Positions 1 through 7,135 of a DNA stretch of 64,000 bases are shown here, piece after piece. Both the position numbers and the translations under genes were made by a program. Under the pieces are notes generated by a model that searched no databases, was not told where the DNA came from, and saw nothing but the letters and a program-made list of their open reading frames with translations. Origin of the DNA: Streptomyces natalensis ATCC 27448 (lineage in GTDB: Bacteria; Actinomycetota; Actinomycetes; Streptomycetales; Streptomycetaceae); NCBI RefSeq assembly GCF_000935125.1, contig NZ_JRKI01000015.1:22141-86140 (forward strand), given 5' to 3'. Position 1 is the first letter of the stretch; each line of letters opens with the position of its first letter.

Positions 1-1
1 G

Positions 2-1474
2 CTCACCAAGGTGCTGGCAGGCGAGGGCATCCCCGCCGCCGGTACGGTCACCCGCTCCGGCGACGTCGGCTATCTGCCGCAGGACCCGCGCACCGGCGAC
101 CTGGACGTCCTCGCCCGCGACCGCATCCTCTCCGCCCGCGATCTGGACACCGTGCTGCGCAAGATGCGCGAGAACGAGGACCGGATGGCCAACGGCAAGG
201 GCGCCACCCGCGAGAAGGCGATGAAGAAGTACGAGCGCCTGGAGACGGAGTTCCTGACCAAGGGCGGATACGCCGCCGAGGCGGAGGCCGCGACCATCGC
301 CGCCAGCCTGGGCCTGCCCGACCGCATCCTCGGCCAGCCCCTCCACACCCTCTCCGGCGGTCAGCGCCGCCGCGTCGAGCTGGCCCGGATCCTCTTCTCG
401 GACTCCGACACCCTGCTCCTGGACGAGCCCACCAACCACCTCGACGCCGACTCCATCGTCTGGCTGCGCGACTACCTCAAGACCTACCGCGGCGGCTTCA
501 TCGTCATCTCGCACGACGTCGACCTGGTGGAGACCGTCGTCAACAAGGTCTTCTATCTGGACGCCAACCGCTCCCAGATCGACGTCTACAACATGGGCTG
601 GAAGCTCTACCAGCAGCAGCGCGAGGCCGACGAGAAGCGCCGCAAGCGCGAGCGCGCGAACGCCGAGAAGAAGGCCGCCGCGCTCAACTCCCAGGCCGAC
701 AAGATGCGGGCCAAGGCCACCAAGACCGTCGCCGCGCAGAACATGGCCAAGCGTGCCGACAAGCTGCTGGCCGGCCTGGAGGCGGTGCGCGCCTCCGACA
801 AGGTCGCCAAGCTCCGCTTCCCGGACCCGGCGCCGTGCGGCAAGACCCCGCTCACCGCCGAGGGCCTGTCGAAGTCCTACGGCTCCCTGGAGATCTTCAC
901 CGACGTCGACCTGGCCATCGACAAGGGTTCCCGGGTCGTCATCCTGGGCCTCAACGGCGCGGGCAAGACCACCCTGCTGCGGCTGCTGGCGGGCGTCGAG
1001 ACGCCGGACACCGGCGAGGTCGTCCCCGGTCACGGCCTGAAGCTGGGCTACTACGCCCAGGAGCACGAGACCCTGGACCCCGACCGTACGGTCCTGGAGA
1101 ACATGCGCTCCGCCGCTCCGGACATGGACCTGGTCGCCGTCCGCAAGGTGCTGGGCTCCTTCCTCTTCTCCGGCGACGACGTCGACAAGCCCGCCGGCGT
1201 CCTCTCCGGCGGCGAGAAGACCCGTCTGGCCCTCGCGACCCTGGTGGTCTCGTCCGCCAACGTCCTGCTGCTCGACGAGCCCACCAACAACCTCGACCCC
1301 GCCAGCCGCGAGGAGATCCTCGGCGCGCTGCGCACCTTCACCGGCGCGGTGGTTCTGGTGACGCACGACGAGGGCGCGGTGGATGCGCTCCAGCCGGAGC
1401 GGATCATCCTGCTGCCCGACGGTGTCGAGGACCTGTGGGGCCAGGACTACGCGGATCTGGTCGCGCTGGCCTGA
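2..1474 (+). CDS. ABC-F family ATP-binding protein (5' end outside window)
   Basis: Two ABC ATPase domains sit in one chain without membrane segments, the layout of ABC-F proteins, which act on the ribosome in translation or antibiotic protection. The first Walker A lies before the window. The first signature (LSGGQRRRVELARIL, about residue 114 of the visible part) and Walker B (LLLDEPTNHLDADS) are present. A basic, Lys/Arg/Ala-rich coiled linker follows at about residues 200-265. The second domain has Walker A GLNGAGKTT, signature LSGGEKTRLALATLV and Walker B LLLDEPTNNLDP. Reading continues in frame from base 2, so the true start is upstream. The substrate or drug specificity cannot be read from the sequence. 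Confidence 0.93.
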   Translation, partial: LTKVLAGEGIPAAGTVTRSGDVGYLPQDPRTGDLDVLARDRILSARDLDTVLRKMRENEDRMANGKGATREKAMKKYERLETEFLTKGGYAAEAEAATIAASLGLPDRILGQPLHTLSGGQRRRVELARILFSDSDTLLLDEPTNHLDADSIVWLRDYLKTYRGGFIVISHDVDLVETVVNKVFYLDANRSQIDVYNMGWKLYQQQREADEKRRKRERANAEKKAAALNSQADKMRAKATKTVAAQNMAKRADKLLAGLEAVRASDKVAKLRFPDPAPCGKTPLTAEGLSKSYGSLEIFTDVDLAIDKGSRVVILGLNGAGKTTLLRLLAGVETPDTGEVVPGHGLKLGYYAQEHETLDPDRTVLENMRSAAPDMDLVAVRKVLGSFLFSGDDVDKPAGVLSGGEKTRLALATLVVSSANVLLLDEPTNNLDPASREEILGALRTFTGAVVLVTHDEGAVDALQPERIILLPDGVEDLWGQDYADLVALA

Positions 1475-1838
1475 CCGTCCGCAGAGGGCGGAACGGCCGT
1501 CTGGATCATGCTGTCTGGATCATTCGGCCTATGCGTGATCCGTCATCTGTGTGAGAACGGCTCATACACCGGCGAGTCTGCGGGAGAGGACCGGACCCCA
1601 ACGGGCCCGGTCATCACCTTTTCGTCCGTATGGTCCTGGACACTCCCCTGACCTGGCGCTTCTCGGGCGATCCACGGGACGGGTCCCGTGCCCCACGGGC
1701 GGAAGTGATCATTCCGCGCGGGTCGGCGGGGCATCCCGTGGCAATTCCCGCCGTATATCCCTTGCGGAATGGGTGGCCAGGAAGCCGGAGAGGGGTGATC
1801 ATGAGAGTCCAGAGCGCACTTCCCATGAGGAGGCACGG
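1475..1838 (+). promoter_or_regulatory. Intergenic region upstream of gbn with six GATC sites
   Basis: There is no credible gene in these 364 bases. GATC occurs at 1504, 1518, 1537, 1669, 1707 and 1797. About one would be expected by chance at 70% GC. A perfect 7-bp stem with a 4-base loop lies at 1673-1690. The next gene encodes a likely GATC-binding nucleoid protein, so the sites could serve autoregulation; that is inference. Confidence 0.5.
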
Positions 1839-2060
1839 GTGGCCGAGACTCTGAAGAAGGGCAGCCGGGTAACCGGCGCTGCGCGCGAGAAGCTCGCGGC
1901 AGACCTGAAGAAGAAGTACGACGGCGGGGCAAGTATCCGGGCGCTGGCCGAGGAAACCGGCCGCTCCTATGGATTCGTGCACCGGATGCTCAGCGAATCC
2001 GGTGTGGTCCTGCGCGGTCGAGGAGGAGCCACCAGGGGTAAGAAGGCCGCTACGGCCTGA
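1839..2060 (+). CDS. gbn: Small HTH nucleoid-associated protein, Gbn-like (73 aa)
   Basis: This is a 73-residue basic protein with a helix-turn-helix core (SIRALAEETGRSYGFVHRML, residues about 33-52) and a Gly/Arg/Lys-rich tail. Length, sequence and position next to an enoyl-CoA hydratase gene match, as I recall, S. coelicolor SCO1839, described as the GATC-binding nucleoid-associated protein Gbn. Such proteins coat and bend the chromosome and influence development. The GTG start was chosen because GAGGAGG (1827-1833) lies five bases upstream, and it gives the family length. A strong hairpin follows the stop, so the gene is probably monocistronic. Assignment rests on remembered similarity. 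Confidence 0.8.
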   Translation: MAETLKKGSRVTGAAREKLAADLKKKYDGGASIRALAEETGRSYGFVHRMLSESGVVLRGRGGATRGKKAATA

Positions 2061-2092
2061 GCCCCGCGACTCCGGGCAGCAGGCGGTTCTCC

Positions 2093-2118
2093 CCCGGTCG
2101 ATCGAGTAGTCGACCGGG
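2093..2118 (+). terminator. Hairpin terminator after gbn
   Basis: A perfect 9-bp stem (2093-2101 with 2110-2118) and 8-base loop lie 32 bases after the gbn stop. Like most Streptomyces terminators it lacks a long T run. Confidence 0.6.
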
Positions 2119-2176
2119 AGGTTACCGTTCAGTCACTTACGCACGCAGGTGCGGTCGGCTGACTCGGAGGCGCTCG

Positions 2177-2956
2177 ATGACTCTGCTCGACAAAGACGGT
2201 GTGCGGCTCACCGTGGACGACACGATTGCCACGGTGACCCTCGCCAACGCGGCCAAGCGCAATGCGCAGTCGCCGGCCATGTGGCGGGCGCTGGCCGAGG
2301 CGGGTTCGCTGCTGCCGGGAAACGTCCGGATCGTGGTACTGCGCGGTGAGGGCAAGTCCTTCTCCGCCGGGCTCGACCGGCAGGCGTTCACGCCCGAGGG
2401 GTTCGACGGCGAGCCGTCGTTCCTGGATCTGGCGCGCGGTGCGGACAGCGAACTGGACGCCACGATTGCCGAGTACCAGGAGGCGTTCACCTGGTGGCGG
2501 CGGACCGACCTGGTGTCGATCGCCGCCGTCCAGGGCCATGCGATCGGAGCGGGTTTCCAGCTCGCCCTCGCCTGCGATCTGCGGGTCGTGGCCGAGGACG
2601 TGCAGTTCGCCATGCGCGAGACCAGCCTGGGCCTGGTGCCGGACCTGACCGGCACCCACCCCTTGGTCGGCCTCGTGGGCTACGCCCGGGCGCTGGAGAT
2701 CTGCGCCACCGGGCGCTTCGTGCACGCCGCGGAGGCCGAGCGGACCGGCCTGGCCAACCTCGTGGTGCCCGGCGGCGAACTCGACGGCGCGGTGGCCGAT
2801 CTGGCGGCCGCGCTCCTGGCCGCGCCGCGCGACGCCGTCATCGAGACCAAGGCCCTGCTGGCCGGCGCCGCGGGCCGTACGTACGAGGAACAGCGCACCG
2901 CGGAGCGGGCCGCCCAGGCGCGTCGGCTGCGCGATCTGGCGGGTCTGGGGGAGTAG
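2177..2956 (+). CDS. Enoyl-CoA hydratase/isomerase family protein
   Basis: This 259-residue crotonase-fold protein should hydrate or isomerise a CoA thioester in the cytoplasm. The two oxyanion-hole segments are visible: GEGKSFSAGLDRQAF (about residues 58-72) and AAVQGHAIGAGFQLALACDL (about 116-135). The length is normal for the family. The ATG start has a GGAG motif close upstream. The gene stands alone between two hairpin terminators, so context gives no substrate. It could be a catabolic hydratase or another crotonase; only the family is secure. Confidence 0.88.
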   Translation: MTLLDKDGVRLTVDDTIATVTLANAAKRNAQSPAMWRALAEAGSLLPGNVRIVVLRGEGKSFSAGLDRQAFTPEGFDGEPSFLDLARGADSELDATIAEYQEAFTWWRRTDLVSIAAVQGHAIGAGFQLALACDLRVVAEDVQFAMRETSLGLVPDLTGTHPLVGLVGYARALEICATGRFVHAAEAERTGLANLVVPGGELDGAVADLAAALLAAPRDAVIETKALLAGAAGRTYEEQRTAERAAQARRLRDLAGLGE

Positions 2957-2961
2957 TCCCG

Positions 2962-3004
2962 GCGCCCGGCCGGCGGACTGTGCGCCCGTCCGCCGGCCGG
3001 GCGC
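2962..3004. terminator. Bidirectional hairpin terminator
   Basis: A perfect 16-bp stem (2962-2977 with 2989-3004) and an 11-base loop fill the gap between the two convergent genes, touching the stop codon of the minus-strand gene. Confidence 0.8.
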
Positions 3005-3733
3005 TCAGCCGTACGGCCCGACGGCCGTGACGAGGACGGCGACCGTCTCCGGGGCGTACGGTGCGCCCGCCGCCGCGGCGCGGACGGCCCGGGCGACGTC
3101 CAGGGCGCGATGACCCGGCGCGGTCGCCAACTGGACGAGGGCATGGCCGCCGGTGAGCCGTACGGGGCGGGAGTGGCCGCCGAGGGCGGGGGCGAGGCGG
3201 GCCACGCCCGGGACGGCCCGGACGACGACGGCGAGCCCCGCCGGGCCCTCTTCGGTGGCTCCGGTGCGGCCGTTCGGCGCGGCGTCGCCCACGGGGGACG
3301 GGGGCGGTGCGGAGGGCGCCGGTGCCGGGGGCCCGCCCGCCGTCAGCAGCTCCGTGACCCGGAGGTCCACCGGGCCCACCACCAGGCCCAGCAGCCGGTC
3401 CGACGCCGTCAGGAGGGCCGCGCGCAGCGCATCGGCGAGGTCCGGCAGCGGCGGGCCGACGGGGGCGGCGAAGTCGGCGGTCAGCCGCAGCGGTCCCGGT
3501 GGCAGGGCGCTCGGTGGCGGGGGTACGGCCGGGGCGGGGGCGGCGCCGGGGTCCGCGACGGTGAGCCGCAGGGAGCCCAGGTGCAGTCCGGCCGGTGCGC
3601 CGACGGCGGCGCGCAGCGCCCCGGCGGCCGCGCGCTCGGTGATCCATGAGCCGTCCGCCGGTCCGCCCAGCGGCAGCACCCGGCCGATGCCGAGCTGCCG
3701 GCGCACGGCCGGCGCCAACGGGTTCGCGGTCAC
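3005..3733 (-). CDS. Hypothetical Pro/Ala-rich protein beside the Asp23 cluster
   Basis: About 242 residues, rich in Ala, Pro, Gly and Val, with no signal peptide or clear membrane segment. The N-terminus (NPLAPAVRRQLGIGRVLPLGG) and the C-terminal part (about residues 170-242) look structured. The middle holds a Pro-rich stretch. Similar proteins next to Streptomyces Asp23 genes are, as I recall, labelled 'nucleopolyhedrovirus P10 family', a name with no functional meaning. The GTG at 3733 was preferred because GGAGAAGG lies nine bases upstream; GTG at 3742 is an alternative. It is divergent from the Asp23 gene, suggesting a shared regulatory region. Function unknown. Confidence 0.65.
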   Translation of the reverse strand: MTANPLAPAVRRQLGIGRVLPLGGPADGSWITERAAAGALRAAVGAPAGLHLGSLRLTVADPGAAPAPAVPPPPSALPPGPLRLTADFAAPVGPPLPDLADALRAALLTASDRLLGLVVGPVDLRVTELLTAGGPPAPAPSAPPPSPVGDAAPNGRTGATEEGPAGLAVVVRAVPGVARLAPALGGHSRPVRLTGGHALVQLATAPGHRALDVARAVRAAAAGAPYAPETVAVLVTAVGPYG

Positions 3734-3911
3734 CAGCCTCACCCCTTCTCCGATGGTGCCTCCAGCCTGCCGCAGCCCGCCCCGTATGGCAGGGCGGTGC
3801 CGCGCGGGAGGCCGGATGGAGCACCCCCTTGCCGCATAACGGGGCATGCCGGGAATACCGGTCATAGGGTGGGAGGCGTCCCCCGATCCCCTCCGAAAGG
3901 GATGCACGGTG

Positions 3912-4370
3912 ATGACGGAAAGTCAGCAGATGCCGGACAGCGGGAGGTCGCCGCTCAGGCGGGGCGGCGGCGAACCCGGGTCCCGTGGGCGTACCACCAT
4001 CGCCGACGGCGTCGTGGAGAAGATCGCCGGACTGGCCGCCCGCGACGTCGTGGGGGTGCACGCCATGGGCAGCGGCCTGGCGCGGACCCTGGGGGCCGTA
4101 CGGGAGCGGGTACCGGGCGGCGGCCGGGCGGCGGTGACGCGCGGGGTGAAGGCCGAGGTGGGGGAGGTGCAGACGGCACTGGACCTGGAGATCGTCGTGG
4201 ACTACGGAGTCTCCATCGCCGAGGTGGCGCGGGCCGTCCGGGAGAACGTCATCGCCGCCGTGGAGCGGATGACGAGCCTGGAGGTCGTCGAGGTCAATAT
4301 CGCGGTCAGCGACGTCAAGCTGCCCGACGAGGAGGACGAGGAGGAGCACGCGGAGCCGCGCATCCACTGA
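3912..4370 (+). CDS. Asp23/Gls24 family envelope stress response protein
   Basis: This 152-residue protein has the Asp23 signature: TTIADGVVEKIAGLAARDVVGV near residues 27-48, a Gly/Arg-rich variable loop, then the conserved LDLEIVVDYGVSIAEVA segment and a VNIAVSDVKLP end with an acidic tail. In Gram-positive bacteria Asp23 proteins lie under the membrane, anchored by AmaP, and respond to envelope stress. Two AmaP-like genes follow in the same direction, so a membrane-associated complex is likely. ATG 3912 was chosen for the AAAGGGATG motif upstream; the GTG three bases earlier is possible. Confidence 0.88.
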   Translation: MTESQQMPDSGRSPLRRGGGEPGSRGRTTIADGVVEKIAGLAARDVVGVHAMGSGLARTLGAVRERVPGGGRAAVTRGVKAEVGEVQTALDLEIVVDYGVSIAEVARAVRENVIAAVERMTSLEVVEVNIAVSDVKLPDEEDEEEHAEPRIH

Positions 4371-4417
4371 CCGCCTTCCACGACCGCATCCAGCGGCCGC
4401 ATTCCCTGACCGCTTTC

Positions 4418-4456
4418 AGAGACCGCATTCAGAGACCGCATTCAGAGACTGCATTC
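4418..4456 (+). repeat. Three tandem 13-bp repeats between Asp23-cluster genes
   Basis: The unit AGAGACCGCATTC occurs at 4418-4430, 4431-4443 and, with one change, 4444-4456. More degenerate copies of GACCGC-ATTC lie just upstream (4370-4417). The repeats fill the short gap between two co-directional genes. Confidence 0.8.
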
Positions 4457-4486
4457 CGGGCCCCAGTGGCAGCGAAGGAGCGCACG

Positions 4487-4684
4487 ATGAGCATGGCCGG
4501 GGTCGGCCTTCTGGCCGGCATGGCGCTGGGCATTGCCGGATACTTCGGCGGGTTCGGGGCGTTCGTCCTGGTGGCGGCCCTGGGTGCCATCGGGTTCGTG
4601 GCCGGCAGATTCCTGGACGGGGATCTGGAAGTCGGCGACTTCTTCCGTCCCCGGACCCGCGACCGCGACAGCCGGCGGCGGTGA
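4487..4684 (+). CDS. Small two-helix membrane protein of the Asp23 cluster
   Basis: This 65-residue protein is almost wholly hydrophobic over residues 5-43, enough for two close membrane helices with Gly-rich packing, followed by a charged RTRDRDSRRR tail expected in the cytoplasm. It resembles the short DUF2273-type proteins found with Asp23 genes in Firmicutes. ATG 4487 follows GAAGGAG at spacing 6. It sits between two Asp23-family genes and is probably cotranscribed with them, perhaps as a membrane dock. Confidence 0.7.
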   Translation: MSMAGVGLLAGMALGIAGYFGGFGAFVLVAALGAIGFVAGRFLDGDLEVGDFFRPRTRDRDSRRR

Positions 4685-4690
4685 GGCCGG

Positions 4691-5083
4691 GTGGCGACGG
4701 TGTCCCCCGCCGCCGCTGCCCCTGCCGTACCGGCGGGGGAGCGCGGCGCGACCACGATCGCGGACCGGGTGGTGGCCAAGATCGCCGCCCAGGCGGCGCG
4801 CGAGGCGCTGCGCGCGGCGGCCCCCGCCGGCCCCACCGACGCCCATGCGACGGTCACCGTCCGGCGGCGCGCGACCCGGCGCACCTTCGGCGAGGCCCGG
4901 GTACGGGTCGCCGTCGAGCTGGGCTACCCCTGTGACATCGGTGCGCACTGCGGCGCGGTGCGTCGCCAAGTCACCGAGCGGGTAGGGGCGTTGGCGGGCA
5001 TGGAGGTGCCGGAGGTCGCGGTGGAGGTGGAGCGTCTGCACTCGCCGCTGCTGGAGGGCGCGAAGCCGGGGAGGGTGCAATGA
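4691..5083 (+). CDS. Second Asp23-like protein (130 aa)
   Basis: The GERGATTIADRVVAKIAAQAA motif near residues 16-36 matches the start of the Asp23 fold, and the middle part (VRVAVELGYPCDIGAHCGAV) matches its conserved beta-alpha region. There are two Cys in that region. It starts with GTG 4691, seven bases after the previous stop. Its last codons overlap the next ATG, indicating translational coupling. It likely forms mixed complexes with the upstream Asp23 protein. Confidence 0.75.
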   Translation: MATVSPAAAAPAVPAGERGATTIADRVVAKIAAQAAREALRAAAPAGPTDAHATVTVRRRATRRTFGEARVRVAVELGYPCDIGAHCGAVRRQVTERVGALAGMEVPEVAVEVERLHSPLLEGAKPGRVQ

Positions 5084-5751
5084 GCGACGACGAGGCGCGG
5101 GCCGCCGACACCGCACGGCTCCCGACGCTCGAAAAGACGCCGGGCGGCGGGGACGGCCTGGAGCAGTCCGGCTCTGCGGCGGATTATGCGCCCACGGGCG
5201 ACGACGACCACTCCGGGCGGCGCCCGTGGTCCGCGCGGCGGGTACCGGCCGCGCTGGTCGCCGTGGTGCTGCTCGGCGCGCTGGGGCTGCTGCTGTACGA
5301 CGTGGCCGCGGTCCGCGCCGGACGCCCCGCGATGGCCTGGCGTACCTGGCTCGCCCACCAGCTGGCCACCCGCCACCTGGACAGCACCTGGGTCCTGGCC
5401 GCCGCCGCGTTCGCCGTGCTGCTCGGCGTCTGGCTGCTCGTGCTGGCCCTCACCCCGGGCCTGCGCGAGCTGCTGCCGATGCGCCGCACCGCCCCTGGGG
5501 TGCGGGCCCGTCTGGACCGGTCGGCCGCCGCCCTGGTGCTGCGCGACCGTGCCATGGAGGTCGCCGGGGTGCAGTCCGTACGGATGACCGTCGGCCGCCG
5601 CAAGGCCAGGGCGCGGGCGTTTGCGCACTTCCGCGAGCTGGACGAGGTCCGCGGCGACCTCGACCGGGCGCTCGGTGACGGCCTCGCCCAGCTGGGGCTG
5701 GCCCACGGGCTGCATCTGACCGTCGAAGTCCGGCGCCCGAAGAAGGGGTGA
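5080..5751 (+). CDS. DUF6286/AmaP-like membrane protein
   Basis: The 223-residue chain has an acidic cytoplasmic N-terminus (about 50 residues), a membrane helix near residues 52-75, an extracytoplasmic stretch, a second helix near 105-128, then a cytoplasmic domain rich in Arg and Ala. Two helices flanking a short loop and a C-terminal cytoplasmic domain resemble AmaP, which holds Asp23 at the membrane. The start overlaps the preceding stop (ATGA). Assignment to DUF6286 is from memory of Streptomyces annotations. Confidence 0.72.
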   Translation: MSDDEARAADTARLPTLEKTPGGGDGLEQSGSAADYAPTGDDDHSGRRPWSARRVPAALVAVVLLGALGLLLYDVAAVRAGRPAMAWRTWLAHQLATRHLDSTWVLAAAAFAVLLGVWLLVLALTPGLRELLPMRRTAPGVRARLDRSAAALVLRDRAMEVAGVQSVRMTVGRRKARARAFAHFRELDEVRGDLDRALGDGLAQLGLAHGLHLTVEVRRPKKG

Positions 5752-5758
5752 GCGCGCG

Positions 5759-6367
5759 ATGCGCACGGTACGCAGAGGAACGAACCGGGTGCTGCTGGGC
5801 CTGATCGGCGCGGTGCTGCTGGGGACCGGGGGAGCGGTCCTGGTGGCCGGGCTGGACCTGCCCGCCCGTTGGCACTTCCGGCTGCCCGACGGCTGGCCGT
5901 GGACGCGCCCCGGCCAGGTGCTGCTGTCCGAACAGAACCGCACCCGGTGGACGGACCACGGCTGGTGGTGGCCCGCCGTCATCGCCGTCCTGGCCGTGCT
6001 GGTGCTGCTGGCGCTGTGGTGGCTGGTGACCCAGCTCCGCCGGCGCCGGCTCGGCGAGATCCTCGTCGACAGCGGAGACGGCGAGGGCGCCGTGCTGCGC
6101 GGCCGGGCGCTGGAAGCGGTGCTGACGGCCGAGACGGAGGCGCTGGACGGCGTGGACGCGGCCGGGGCGCGGCTGACCGGCCGCCGCCGCACCCAGCCGC
6201 GCGTCATCGCCGTCCTGGCGCTCGCCCCGCACGCCGATCCCGCCACGGTCGTGCGGCGCTTCGCGCACGAGGCGGTGACCCATGCCCGCGTCTCGGCGGG
6301 CCTGGACGACCTGCCGGCGGAGGTCCGGCTGCGGGGCGTACGGCACCGGGCGGAGCGGGTCGGCTGA
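5759..6367 (+). CDS. amaP: Alkaline shock response membrane anchor protein AmaP
   Basis: This 202-residue protein has two membrane helices (about residues 10-31 and 70-92) separated by a Trp-rich loop, then a soluble domain of about 110 residues. This is the AmaP plan, and the gene closes an Asp23 gene cluster. AmaP anchors Asp23-family proteins beneath the membrane. The two AmaP-type genes may bind different Asp23 proteins. ATG 5759 lies seven bases after the previous stop with GGGGTGAG upstream. Confidence 0.75.
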   Translation: MRTVRRGTNRVLLGLIGAVLLGTGGAVLVAGLDLPARWHFRLPDGWPWTRPGQVLLSEQNRTRWTDHGWWWPAVIAVLAVLVLLALWWLVTQLRRRRLGEILVDSGDGEGAVLRGRALEAVLTAETEALDGVDAAGARLTGRRRTQPRVIAVLALAPHADPATVVRRFAHEAVTHARVSAGLDDLPAEVRLRGVRHRAERVG

Positions 6368-6374
6368 CCGGGGC

Positions 6375-7130
6375 TCAGAACCCCCGCCGCGCCCCGCCGT
6401 CCACCGGGACCATCACCCCGGTGACGTAGGACGCCGCCGGGGAGAGCAGGAACGCCGCGGTGCGGCCGAACTCCTGGGGGGTGCCGTAGCGGCCCAGGGG
6501 GATGGCGGCGGTGTTGCGGGCGCGGGTGCCCTCGGGGTCGCCGGAGAGGGCGTCGAGCTGGGTCATGCGGTCGGTGGCGATCCGGCCGGGCAGGATGCCC
6601 AGGACGCGGATGCCGCGCGGGCCCAGCTCGTTGGCCAGCGACTTGGCGAAACCGGCCAGCCCGGGGCGCAGTCCGTTGGAGAGGGTCAGCCCGCCGATGG
6701 GCTCGTAGACGGAGCCGGACAGGACGAAGCCGATGACGCCGCCCTCGTCGAGTGCGGCGGCGGCCGCGCGGGCCAGGCGTACCGCGCCGAGGAAGACCGC
6801 TTCGAAGGCGGCGAGCCACTGCTCGTCGGTGTTGTCGGCGGCGGTGCCGGGGGCCGGGCCGCCGACGCTGATCATGACGCCGTCCAGCCGGCCGAAGCGC
6901 TCGCGGGCGGCGGCCACCAGGCGCGCGGCGGCTTCGGGGTCGGCGTTGTCGGCCGCGACGCCGAGCGCCCGCTCGCCCAGGGTGGCGGCGGCCGCGAGCG
7001 CGCTGTCCTCGGTGCGGCCGCTGATGACCACCCGGGCGCCCTCGGCGACGAGCTCACGGGCGGTGGCCAGGCCGAGGCCGCGGGTGGCTCCGGTGACGAT
7101 GTACGTCCGGTCGGTGAGTCCAAGGTCCAT
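6375..7130 (-). CDS. SDR family oxidoreductase
   Basis: This 251-residue classical-size short-chain dehydrogenase has the cofactor motif TGATRGLGLATARELV (residues 12-27) and a PG-containing cofactor loop (LGILPGRIATDR). The usual NNAG is replaced by SVGG, and the YxxxK pair is not in its normal form: the region reads SVYEPIGGLTLSNGLRPGLAGFAKSLANE, so the catalytic Tyr is absent at the expected spot. This resembles the FabG-like subgroup with altered active sites. The substrate is unknown. The stop lies eight bases from the convergent amaP stop. It is followed on the same strand, upstream, by the GH15 gene. Confidence 0.85.
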   Translation of the reverse strand: MDLGLTDRTYIVTGATRGLGLATARELVAEGARVVISGRTEDSALAAAATLGERALGVAADNADPEAAARLVAAARERFGRLDGVMISVGGPAPGTAADNTDEQWLAAFEAVFLGAVRLARAAAAALDEGGVIGFVLSGSVYEPIGGLTLSNGLRPGLAGFAKSLANELGPRGIRVLGILPGRIATDRMTQLDALSGDPEGTRARNTAAIPLGRYGTPQEFGRTAAFLLSPAASYVTGVMVPVDGGARRGF

Positions 7131-7135
7131 GGCCC

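Noticed and set aside
2838..4367. 509-residue minus-strand open frame
   Set aside because: It runs antisense through the Asp23 gene and across the divergent start region. Arg/Pro/Gly-rich composition is typical of GC-rich shadow frames.
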